Source of the DNA: an uncultured Gallionellaceae bacterium
GTDB taxonomy: Bacteria > Pseudomonadota > Gammaproteobacteria > Burkholderiales > Gallionellaceae
Assembly: GCA_903847155.1 (NCBI GenBank)
Contig: CAINCU010000031.1
Location: 1-64,000 of the forward strand
Direction: 5' to 3'
DNA length: 64,000 nt
Part shown: in pieces, positions 55,543-63,472 of the stretch
Numbering within the stretch: the stretch's first letter is position 1
Layout: every line of letters starts with the position of its first letter
Notes under the pieces: model-generated
The model's input: the letters and a program-made list of their open reading frames with translations, nothing else
Database searches by the model: none
What the model was told of the DNA's origin: nothing
Program-made: the position numbers and the translations under genes

Positions 55543-56790
55543 TTAGAACTTGTAACGCAACGACACTTCATAGGCCTTCTGTGAGTGAGTAGTGGTATTG
55601 GTTGGAGCACCTAAACCGCCACTCAGACTGCTTATTCCAACAGCCTTGGTAACTTCTGGAGTAATCACGACTGCACCTTCTAGAGCAAGTGCCTTGGATA
55701 TGTCATAGCCGCCACCGAAGGTATAAGAATTGGTCACGATTGCAGGGAAGAACATATTGTTAAACACGTTGATGGCAGCGTTGCGATACGAACTGTCTGC
55801 GAGCACGCCAATTGGATCATTGGCATGGTTGTAGCCCAGACCGAGCCAATAGCCGCTGGCGGAATATTTAGCACCTAAGGCCAAGATATTCTGATCTTTC
55901 CAGTTGAAATCCTTGTAACCGGCTGCGCTGCTCCATTGAATCAACTTGTAATCAGCAGTCACTGCAATGCTCTCATTCACAGCATAAGCGACACCCAATT
56001 TCATTTGAGCTGGTTGATCTAAGTTATCGCCAAAAGGAGCGCCAGCACATCCGGCACCTGAGCACAGACCAAATCCTTGGCCCGCTCCAGAAATCTGTGT
56101 GCCATATTTTCCAGAAAACTTGGACTGATAAGCCGCCGCTACCGTCATTGCTGATGTCACGTTGTAATAGCCACCCACAGCAAAACCAAAGCTGGTACTA
56201 GAATTCTTGCTCTCTGCTGCGTTGTATGGTCCGCCATTGGTACCGTTGAAATTGTTGTAGCTAAGCATTAAAGAACCGTACTGGAATATGGGTGAGAAAC
56301 CTACACCATATTCATTCGTATTATAGGCGATAGTCGGAACCACGCGCAAAATGCTCAGAGCCGATTTGGCTTTAATCAATCCTAGCATTGCACTGGCATC
56401 TGTATAGTTAACACCCATACCCGCGATACCACCCATTGCGACGCCATAAGTCAGGTTATCGCTGAGCCTGTTTGAGAAAGATACGTCAGGAATGTAGCTC
56501 GTATCTGCGGAACTGCTTCCGGTGGCGGGGCCACCTGCCATTCCAGTATTAGCTACTGTCGGCTTAAACAGATTAATACCACCTGTAACTTCCTTGCCTT
56601 TCGATTTACCCAGCAGGGCCGGATTTGCGAATGCGCTTTCGGCACCCACAAAGTTAGCCACGCCTGTACCACCCAATGCGTTGCTTTGTGAACCCACGGC
56701 CATCATTTCGTCACCGTTTGTCGCGTGGGCGAACGGCGCTGCCGCCATGCCCAATGTAAATATTGAAGCTGCAATTTTTTTCATTCCCAT
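55543..56790 (-). CDS. FadL/OmpP1-like outer-membrane channel
   Basis: A 415-residue outer-membrane beta-barrel. A signal peptide (KKIAASIFTLGMAAAPFAHA) is followed by the FadL-type N-terminus (GSQSNALGGTGVANFVGAES then AFANPALL), alternating barrel strands and a C-terminal aromatic end (EVSLRYKF). The family carries hydrophobic compounds across the outer membrane. ATG 56790 has GGGAG upstream; the frame to 56910 is a read-through of the leader. Two tandem palindromes lie in the leader. It follows tusA-dsrE2 in the same direction. The substrate is unknown; the sulfur context makes a hydrophobic sulfur species possible, but that is speculation. Confidence 0.82.
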   Translation of the reverse strand: MGMKKIAASIFTLGMAAAPFAHATNGDEMMAVGSQSNALGGTGVANFVGAESAFANPALLGKSKGKEVTGGINLFKPTVANTGMAGGPATGSSSADTSYIPDVSFSNRLSDNLTYGVAMGGIAGMGVNYTDASAMLGLIKAKSALSILRVVPTIAYNTNEYGVGFSPIFQYGSLMLSYNNFNGTNGGPYNAAESKNSSTSFGFAVGGYYNVTSAMTVAAAYQSKFSGKYGTQISGAGQGFGLCSGAGCAGAPFGDNLDQPAQMKLGVAYAVNESIAVTADYKLIQWSSAAGYKDFNWKDQNILALGAKYSASGYWLGLGYNHANDPIGVLADSSYRNAAINVFNNMFFPAIVTNSYTFGGGYDISKALALEGAVVITPEVTKAVGISSLSGGLGAPTNTTTHSQKAYEVSLRYKF

Positions 56791-56812
56791 GCTTCTCTCC
56801 CGTCCTCTATTT

Positions 56813-56865
56813 GAGACACCCGGCTGGGTGTCCCTTATCATACGAGACACCTGGATGGGTGTCTC
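56813..56865. promoter_or_regulatory. two tandem 22-bp palindromes before the FadL-like gene
   Basis: GAGACACC-N6-GGTGTCCC at 56813-56834 and GAGACACC-N6-GGTGTCTC at 56844-56865; the second is perfect and the first has one change. They are 31 bp apart start to start, about three helical turns, and lie 23-75 bases before the ATG. A TATAAT -10-like hexamer lies upstream at 56894-56899 (minus). A dimeric repressor operator is the simplest reading; mRNA hairpins are an alternative. Confidence 0.65.
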
Positions 56866-56894
56866 TTGTTGCCAAGTGCTACAGTTTATACAAA

Positions 56895-57365
56895 TTATAT
56901 GAACAGGCAAATGTCGGTGTCGCCGGCGAAACCCATGAATGTGGCTGCACCGCCGTACTCGACGTTGCCGATGAATTCGCTCTTGTCAAACTCGAACAGA
57001 TCAACCGTCATTTGGCATGCTACGAACTTCACGTCTGCTTCCAGGCACAAATCACGCAATTCTGTCAGCGAGGCGACGCCATGCTTCTTCAGCTTTTGCT
57101 TCATCATCATGGTCGCCATTGATTCCATGCCGGGCAACATCTGCACCATCACCGGCATCGGCACTGGCATCGGCATCGCTGGGTTAGCCAGCGGGCTGAT
57201 CATTACGTTGGACAAGTCCTTACGCAACAATTGCAGGCCGTAGAAGGTGAAGAAAATCTGCACATCGTAGCCCAAAGCGGCTGCGGTCGAAGCCAGAATG
57301 AATGGCGGATACGCCATGTCCAGTGTGCCTTTGGTGGCGATAATCGCCATTTTCTTGTTAGCCAT
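56895..57365 (-). CDS. DsrE2-family sulfurtransferase-like protein
   Basis: A 156-residue protein of the DsrE/DsrF-like family, DsrE2 type. KKMAIIATKGTLDMAYPPFI then LASTAAALGYDVQIFFTFYG form the core. A Met/Pro-rich stretch with two hydrophobic parts (NPAMPMPVPMPVMVQMLPGM) suggests membrane association, and the conserved Cys is in ADVKFVACQMTVDLFEF. DsrE2 proteins pair with TusA in sulfur oxidisers to pass sulfane sulfur. AAAGGAG lies before the ATG. It follows tusA by 36 bases. Confidence 0.88.
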   Translation of the reverse strand: MANKKMAIIATKGTLDMAYPPFILASTAAALGYDVQIFFTFYGLQLLRKDLSNVMISPLANPAMPMPVPMPVMVQMLPGMESMATMMMKQKLKKHGVASLTELRDLCLEADVKFVACQMTVDLFEFDKSEFIGNVEYGGAATFMGFAGDTDICLFI

Positions 57366-57401
57366 GCTTTCTCCTTTGATGGTTGGTTGAAGTTGAGTCG
57401 A

Positions 57402-57629
57402 TTACTTTTTCTTCATGTAAAAAATGAACTCGCCCTTTTCTTCAACGGTGGACAACAGGGGATTGCCAGTTTGTTCTGCAAATGCGGCCATATCCTTCAC
57501 AGAACCGGTATCTGTCGAAATAACCTTGAGTATTTGCCCGGAGGTCATGTCAGCCAGTGACTTTTTTGTCTTAACGATAGGCAATGGGCAGGACAAGCCG
57601 CGTGCGTTCAATTCTTTATCGAAATTCAT
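57402..57629 (-). CDS. TusA-family sulfur carrier
   Basis: A 75-residue sulfur-transfer protein with the classical motif ARGLSCPLPIVKTKKSL, whose Cys carries persulfide. ATG 57629 is chosen with GGGAG 8-9 bases upstream; GTG 57644 is the alternative. It heads a unit with dsrE2 and perhaps the FadL-like gene. A TATAAT-like hexamer at 57700-57705 (minus) may be its promoter. Confidence 0.9.
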   Translation of the reverse strand: MNFDKELNARGLSCPLPIVKTKKSLADMTSGQILKVISTDTGSVKDMAAFAEQTGNPLLSTVEEKGEFIFYMKKK

Positions 57630-57815
57630 TGTTTCATCTCCCACAAGTTATTAGAAATACTACTGAAAAAAGTGCGTCGCCGCACAAAGCCTGATTGCCA
57701 TTATAGGAATATGCAAGGCTCCAACGTCCATAGCCACCAAGTGTATAGCAGGATAACCCATTGGAGTTACTGCAGCTTAAAAATATCCTAAATTGCCTGT
57801 TTACCCCACTTCAAC

Positions 57816-59966
57816 CTATATCCAAGTCGTTACACCATCATCACCACCAATATGCTGTTTCAGCAGACGGCGTTTCGCTTCTGGATTGACTTCGATCACT
57901 TCGGCATAGATTGAAGCCAATGCCTTTTCTTCATCTGAAAAGACATTTTCCTGACCGATGTAATCCAGTAAACCGGAATGCCTCATCACATCCAGCACCT
58001 GATGTTTCAAACCGGTGAAAACCACACGGATCCCATTGGAGCGCAACCTTTCCACCACGTGATGAATGACTTCACCGCCCGATGCATCGAGCTGATTGAT
58101 GCCATCCGATACGATCATAAGGTGTTTGGCGCGCGGGTTATTGGATACCGCTTCCAGAACGGTATCTTCGAAATAGGATACGTTGGCGAAATAGAGCGAA
58201 CCGTCGTAACGTATGGCAATGATATTTTCGCTGGCGGGCAAATTGTGAACTGTTACGTCGCGCAAGGTACCGTCAGGGTGACGACCAAGAATTGCCACTC
58301 TGGGTTTCATGGTGCGATACAGATACAAAATGATTGCCAGTCCGGCTCCAATCATGATGCCGTTGTCCAAATGCGGAGCAAAAGCCAAGGTTGCGACAAA
58401 AGTCACGACTGAGGCTATGCCGTCATGCTTATGGGTGTGCCAAGCATGCGCGATGGCTTTGAAATTAACCAGGCCTATCACCGCCATCATGATCACCGCC
58501 GCTAATACCGCCTGCGGCAGGTGATACAGCAAGGGTGTGAGGAACAGCAGCGTGATCAATACGATAAGCCCGGCAAAAACGCTGGACATGCCGGTGACGG
58601 CTCCTGCATTAAGGTTAACCGCTGAGCGAGAAAACGAACCGCTGGCCGGGAATGCCTGAGTCATGCTGCCAACAACATTGGAAATACCCTGCCCAATCAA
58701 TTCCTGATTGGGGTCTATGCGCTGTTTGGTTTTGGCGGCCATCGCCTTGGCAATCGAGATCGCCTCCATGAAGCCAACCAAAGAAATTACCAATGCGCTG
58801 GAAAACAAAGACATCACAGCATCCCAACTTATCTTTGGCACACCTATGCTGGGCAAACCTGATGGGATGCTACCCACTACTTCACCTCCACCGACGAGTT
58901 TCAATACGCCCTTGCTCACTTTCTTGATGCGCCAACGGTAGCCATCGGATTTCTCGCCTTGCGGCACTTGTCCGGTCAGGTACAGTCGTGCTGGTTGCGT
59001 TTCAGTTGCGGGAATCTCCTCAAAGATGAACTTGCGCAGTGAACGGGCGATCTTGCGGTTTTCAGCTTCCTGATCTTTGAGTTCCAGTTTCATCAGCTCA
59101 GTTTCATAATTGAGCGCGGCGATGTGCTGGCTACTTCCTTCATGGCCTTTTTGGAGCTGTACCAGTTCAGCCGACTTGCTGCTGAGCTTGCCATTCAATT
59201 CGTCGATTTTGATTTCTGACTGGGAAAAATCATTGGCAAGGGTTTTGACCTCGGCATCCATGATTGAGTCAACTTTGCCATTGCTGTTGTGCTCGAATCC
59301 GATCGCATAGCTGACAACGGTAGTGATAGTCACCGCAATCAAAACACCGGGCAGTTTGGGCGCGTATCTTTTAAGCCCCCACATGATGGCGAATGCCGCC
59401 ACCCCCATTATCAACGTCGGCAGGTGAGTATCCCCAATCTGTTGCAAGGCACCCCATACGTCATTCAAAAAATGTTCGCTGCGCCCCATCGATATACCGA
59501 ACAGCTTATTGATCTGCGATAGACCGATGATAATTGCAGCGGCATTGGTGAAACCAACGATCACCGGGTGCGACAGGAAATTCACTATTACGCCGAGTTT
59601 GAAGGCCCCCAATGAAATTTGAATCACACCTACCAGCAAAGCAAGCAATATTGCCAAGACGACAAATTGATCGGAGCCAGTAGCGGCGAGTGGAGCCAAC
59701 GCGGAAGCGGTCAACAGCGAAACTACGGCGACCGGGCCTGTGGCGAGTTGCGCCGAAGAACCCCACATCGCGGCAATGATGCCCGGCAGGAATGCCGCAT
59801 ACAGTCCGTAATAAGCAGGCAACCCGGCCAGTTGCGCATAGGCCATGGATTGCGGGATGAGCACCAGCGCGACGGTGATGCCCGCGATCAGATCAGCTCG
59901 GACCGTCTCACCGCGTAACGGCCACCAATTCAGGAATGGAAAGAAACGCGTGAGACGAGTATTCAT
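57816..59966 (-). CDS. SulP-family anion transporter with a large coiled-coil insertion
   Basis: A 716-residue SLC26/SulP permease. It has the UraA-type membrane domain with GETVRADLIAGITVALVLIP, GLYAAFLPGIIAAMWGSS and ELIGQGISNVVGSMTQAFP, and a C-terminal STAS domain (about 575-690, with VSDGINQLDASGGEVIHHV). Between about 226 and 361 it carries some 135 extra residues missing from ordinary family members (about 560-600 residues). They are Gln/Glu/Lys/Ser-rich and helical, then a small domain before IPSGLPSIGVP. The segment lies between the two halves of the membrane domain, so it is probably periplasmic. The gene starts 2 bases after the second SulP gene. Sulfate export after sulfite oxidation or sulfur-anion uptake are possible roles. 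Confidence 0.9.
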   Translation of the reverse strand: MNTRLTRFFPFLNWWPLRGETVRADLIAGITVALVLIPQSMAYAQLAGLPAYYGLYAAFLPGIIAAMWGSSAQLATGPVAVVSLLTASALAPLAATGSDQFVVLAILLALLVGVIQISLGAFKLGVIVNFLSHPVIVGFTNAAAIIIGLSQINKLFGISMGRSEHFLNDVWGALQQIGDTHLPTLIMGVAAFAIMWGLKRYAPKLPGVLIAVTITTVVSYAIGFEHNSNGKVDSIMDAEVKTLANDFSQSEIKIDELNGKLSSKSAELVQLQKGHEGSSQHIAALNYETELMKLELKDQEAENRKIARSLRKFIFEEIPATETQPARLYLTGQVPQGEKSDGYRWRIKKVSKGVLKLVGGGEVVGSIPSGLPSIGVPKISWDAVMSLFSSALVISLVGFMEAISIAKAMAAKTKQRIDPNQELIGQGISNVVGSMTQAFPASGSFSRSAVNLNAGAVTGMSSVFAGLIVLITLLFLTPLLYHLPQAVLAAVIMMAVIGLVNFKAIAHAWHTHKHDGIASVVTFVATLAFAPHLDNGIMIGAGLAIILYLYRTMKPRVAILGRHPDGTLRDVTVHNLPASENIIAIRYDGSLYFANVSYFEDTVLEAVSNNPRAKHLMIVSDGINQLDASGGEVIHHVVERLRSNGIRVVFTGLKHQVLDVMRHSGLLDYIGQENVFSDEEKALASIYAEVIEVNPEAKRRLLKQHIGGDDGVTTWI

Positions 59967-59968
59967 GA

Positions 59969-61753
59969 TTACCTCTGATCTCCGTTGGGAAGTTTGTCTT
60001 GGCACACGGAGAAGATGCGCGCCGTGCAGTTGCGGCATATCTCTGGATCAAGCGTGGCATAGAGCGGTACGATCCAGTTCGACATCGCCGGGAAAAAACC
60101 GCCCGCCCCGATATCGTCGAGCTTATCGGACTTGCGCAGGAACTTGTATATATCCTCCTTGCAACGGTATAAATACAGTCCGCCTCCCATCTTGCGGCGC
60201 CGCCGCGCTTCCTGCGCCAACATCTCTGCTCCTGCCACATCCACGAAATTGATACCGCTGGCCACGATCAACACTGACTTTTGCAAGGGATTGATTTCGT
60301 CGATTCTCTGCAAGCTGTTTTGCACATGATCCACGGCGCCGAAAAAGATTGGGCCGTTGATACGCACCATGCTTAGTTGCGGGCATTCTTCATGATCTCC
60401 GGCACCCACGAAGTGGTATGCACCCTCCTCTTTCGCCGGAACCACCGGAAGTATGCTCGGACGCGAGACTCGATACAAATACAAGGCCAGCGAGAGCAGG
60501 ATGCCGAAGAATATACCTTTCTCCAGATCGATTAGTGTACCGATCAGCGTGACAAACAATATAACCGTTTCTGCCAGATTGGTACGAACGATGGCGAAGA
60601 TATGGTGAAAATCGATCAACCCCCATGCCACGAGGAACAATATCCCGGCCATTGCCGCCGTCGGCAAATAGGAAGCCAGCGGTGCGACCAACATCAGGAT
60701 GAGCATCAGGAAGATGGAGGCATAGACCGTAGCCAAGGGTGTGCGTGCGCCAGCGGCATAGTTCACGCCGCTGCGGTTGAACGAGCCGCAGGAGGCATAG
60801 CTGGAAAAGAAGCTTCCGACCACATTCGAAATGCCTTGTCCGATGAATTCCTGGTTGCCGTCAATGCGCTGCTCGGATTTCACCGCGATGGCGCGCGAAA
60901 TGGAAACCGCCTCGGTCAAGGCTAACATGGTCACCACCAATGCCGGGAATATCACCTTGTTGATTGTGCCAATGGAGAAATCGGGAAACACGAAAGGCGG
61001 CAGATGCGATGGCAAGGCGCCCACGGTTTTGATGTGCGTGATATCTACGCCAAATTCCTGATTAACCAGAAATGCAACCACGCTGCCCACTATCATGGCA
61101 ACGATCATGTACGGCAGTTTCGGGAGCATGCGCTTGGATATGATGCCCGTGGCAAGCGTGACCGCGCCGACAAACAATACGTAAAAGTTAATGCTGCCAA
61201 TTTGCGCGATGGTCTGCTCGATCACCACATGGAAGGGTGCGCCGCGCACGATGTTGATCCCAAGAAAATTTTTGATCTGACTGGCCGCAATCAGCATGGC
61301 CGCACCGGCGGTGAAACCGATGACCACGGTGTGCGAGATGAAATTGACCAGCACGCCCATGCGCGCCAACCCCAGAGCCAACTGAAACACGCCTGTCAAA
61401 AAAGTGAGCGTGAGTACCATGCTGATGAAGTGCGGAGAACTCGGTTCGGCAAAAGGACTAATAGCCGCGAACACCGCAATGGAGATGGCGGTCGTCGGTC
61501 CGGAAACCAGATGCCAGCTCGACCCGAACAGTGCGGCGATAATCGCCGGTATCATTGCGGCATACAAACCATATTCTGGCGGCATGCCGGCGATGGTGGC
61601 GAATGCCACACCCTGCGGCAACACGATCAACGCACCAGTGATCCCGGCGATCAGATCGGCGCGTGTAGATGTGCGATCCACCATATGCCGCCAGAGCATG
61701 AATGGTAATAAACGGTGCATCCAGGAATTGCGTGTGTGTTGGAGTGTGGACAT
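59969..61753 (-). CDS. SulP-family anion transporter
   Basis: A 594-residue SulP permease of normal length. Motifs: STRADLIAGITGALIVLPQG, LTEAVSISRAIAVKSEQRID, FIGQGISNVVGSFFSSYASC; then a STAS domain (about 445-560, VASGINFVDVAGAEMLAQEA). The last 25 residues hold DPEICRNCTARIFSVC, a three-Cys tail unusual for the family. It follows soeC by 7 bases, so it is probably translated from the sulfite-dehydrogenase transcript, which favours sulfate or sulfite as substrate (inference). Confidence 0.92.
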   Translation of the reverse strand: MSTLQHTRNSWMHRLLPFMLWRHMVDRTSTRADLIAGITGALIVLPQGVAFATIAGMPPEYGLYAAMIPAIIAALFGSSWHLVSGPTTAISIAVFAAISPFAEPSSPHFISMVLTLTFLTGVFQLALGLARMGVLVNFISHTVVIGFTAGAAMLIAASQIKNFLGINIVRGAPFHVVIEQTIAQIGSINFYVLFVGAVTLATGIISKRMLPKLPYMIVAMIVGSVVAFLVNQEFGVDITHIKTVGALPSHLPPFVFPDFSIGTINKVIFPALVVTMLALTEAVSISRAIAVKSEQRIDGNQEFIGQGISNVVGSFFSSYASCGSFNRSGVNYAAGARTPLATVYASIFLMLILMLVAPLASYLPTAAMAGILFLVAWGLIDFHHIFAIVRTNLAETVILFVTLIGTLIDLEKGIFFGILLSLALYLYRVSRPSILPVVPAKEEGAYHFVGAGDHEECPQLSMVRINGPIFFGAVDHVQNSLQRIDEINPLQKSVLIVASGINFVDVAGAEMLAQEARRRRKMGGGLYLYRCKEDIYKFLRKSDKLDDIGAGGFFPAMSNWIVPLYATLDPEICRNCTARIFSVCQDKLPNGDQR

Positions 61754-61760
61754 GTTGAGA

Positions 61761-62732
61761 TTAGCCTATGGTCTGGTAATAAAGGTTCTGCGGGTGATTG
61801 GCTTGTGCGAAGAAGAACCAGCGCTCCGCCATAAGACCGAAATATTGAATTATAAACGCAACACCGAGCAGCGCGGGAGTGAACATGCCCAGTGCCAGTA
61901 ACATTAGCGGCAGCACGAAAGCCAGTAGCAAAAAGGCCGGTTTGATTGCGCGCAGGAACGCCGGACTCTTGCCGTGAAAAAATTCGCGGGTATTGAACGA
62001 ACCACCCATGGAACCCATCGAGCGCTGCACGATGTAAGGATGCTTGATGCCGATGGCGGTCTGCATGGTCGATTTCGGTTTAAGGCGGGCGTTACGCACC
62101 AATGATGCGCCACGTCCGGCGAATGCCAGCAAAGTGATGATGATCGCCCAGTTGCCAAAGAAATCAGCCTGATCCGGCGCCACCACAGCGGAATAAAACG
62201 CTGCCAAAATGAAACCCGAAGAGCCGCCAAGTAGAATGTAGTTGATGACAGTCAGTGGTGAATTCCATTCACGCAAAAAACGCAGGCAGGCATAGATCAT
62301 GCCGGTGCAGACGAACAACGTAAAAGCTAGTAATGTGCCAACGACACCCAACACAAAGGACAGGTTAATGAGCAAGCCGCTATGCAATGTCACTACTTCA
62401 TGCCGGTCTCCGACCAGATGCGCCACACCATAGAAGAATACCACGCCCATGAATGCTGGCAGCGCAATGACTTCACGCGACAACCAGGAAGTACGCCATT
62501 TCGTTGCTGAACGCCACGCACGCTCAGGGCGTCCAAGATGGAAGAATGAAGCAATCAATCCGCCACCCAAAAACAGCAAAACCAGAACGCTGCCATTACC
62601 GTAAAAAGCGTCGGTCTGCATCGGCAATAAACCGAACGCGGCATAGGATTGATGCGTGAATAGCGCGAGGAACAGACCTTGCCCTGCGCCAAGCAGGGTA
62701 GTCAAAAAGATCACAGAGAATGCAGGTTTCAT
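61761..62732 (-). CDS. soeC: sulfite dehydrogenase membrane subunit SoeC (DmsC family)
   Basis: A 323-residue integral membrane protein with about eight helices of the DmsC/NrfD group. SFFHLGRPERAWRSATKWRT followed by SWLSREV is the family hallmark. It would anchor SoeAB on the cytoplasmic face and pass electrons to quinone. Length equals that typical of SoeC. Other DmsC-type enzymes (dimethyl sulfoxide or polysulfide reductases) share these features; the SulP neighbours favour sulfite oxidation. Confidence 0.8.
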   Translation of the reverse strand: MKPAFSVIFLTTLLGAGQGLFLALFTHQSYAAFGLLPMQTDAFYGNGSVLVLLFLGGGLIASFFHLGRPERAWRSATKWRTSWLSREVIALPAFMGVVFFYGVAHLVGDRHEVVTLHSGLLINLSFVLGVVGTLLAFTLFVCTGMIYACLRFLREWNSPLTVINYILLGGSSGFILAAFYSAVVAPDQADFFGNWAIIITLLAFAGRGASLVRNARLKPKSTMQTAIGIKHPYIVQRSMGSMGGSFNTREFFHGKSPAFLRAIKPAFLLLAFVLPLMLLALGMFTPALLGVAFIIQYFGLMAERWFFFAQANHPQNLYYQTIG

Positions 62733-62740
62733 TTTCGTTG

Positions 62741-63472
62741 TTACCAGGCAGAAACATCTTCCATCGACGACTCTCCTTTGCCCGGCTTTGGCAACTGGCC
62801 ATCGACTTTGAGCGGATTATCCGCGCGTTCCAACTCATCCTTGTGTATCTTGAGTTTGATTTTGCGGCGCGGCAAATAATGGTTGGCCGGATGCGTACCC
62901 CATTCCGGCATCAGCGCATAGCCGCCGTCCTCGCGTATCGCCAGCGACACCGCCGATTCGGGATCGTGGATGTCGCCAAACAGACGCGCGCTGGTCGGAC
63001 AAGCTTTCACGCAGGAGGGCTTGCGGTCATTTTCCGGTAACGACATGTCGTAGATGCGATCCACGCACAAGGTGCATTTTTTCATCACCTTGGCCTTCTC
63101 GTCGAATTCGCGCGCGCCATATGGGCACGCCCAGGTGCAATACTTGCAACCGATGCACTTGTCGTAATCCACCAGCACAATGCCATCTTCCTTGCGCTTG
63201 TATGAAGCGCCAGTCGGGCATACCGGCACGCAAGGCGGGTCTTCGCAATGCAAGCAGGATTTGGGGAAATGTAGTGTTTCGCTGTGCGGATATTTGCCGA
63301 TCTCAAAGGTTTGCACGCGGTTGAAAAATGTGCCGGTCGGGTTGGCATCGTAAGGCCGTTCGTCGCACAATGGCCCGGCAGAACCGGATGTATTCCATTC
63401 CTTGCAACTGGTTACGCAGGCGTGACAACCAACGCAGACATTGAGATCAATAACCAAGGCGAGTTGTGTCAT
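62741..63472 (-). CDS. soeB: sulfite dehydrogenase iron-sulfur subunit SoeB
   Basis: A 243-residue ferredoxin-like subunit with four [4Fe-4S] cluster motifs: CVGCHACVTSC near residue 13, CLHCEDPPCVPVC, CIGCKYCTWAC, and CTLCVDR with SCVKACPTS. It has no signal peptide, as expected for a cytoplasmic enzyme. The length matches known SoeB proteins. Its ATG overlaps the soeA stop; soeC follows 8 bases later. Confidence 0.85.
   Translation of the reverse strand: MTQLALVIDLNVCVGCHACVTSCKEWNTSGSAGPLCDERPYDANPTGTFFNRVQTFEIGKYPHSETLHFPKSCLHCEDPPCVPVCPTGASYKRKEDGIVLVDYDKCIGCKYCTWACPYGAREFDEKAKVMKKCTLCVDRIYDMSLPENDRKPSCVKACPTSARLFGDIHDPESAVSLAIREDGGYALMPEWGTHPANHYLPRRKIKLKIHKDELERADNPLKVDGQLPKPGKGESSMEDVSAW

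Noticed and set aside
56813-56865. Mini-CRISPR reading of the twin palindromes
   Set aside because: Only two units with 9 bases between them; spacing and position fit an operator better.
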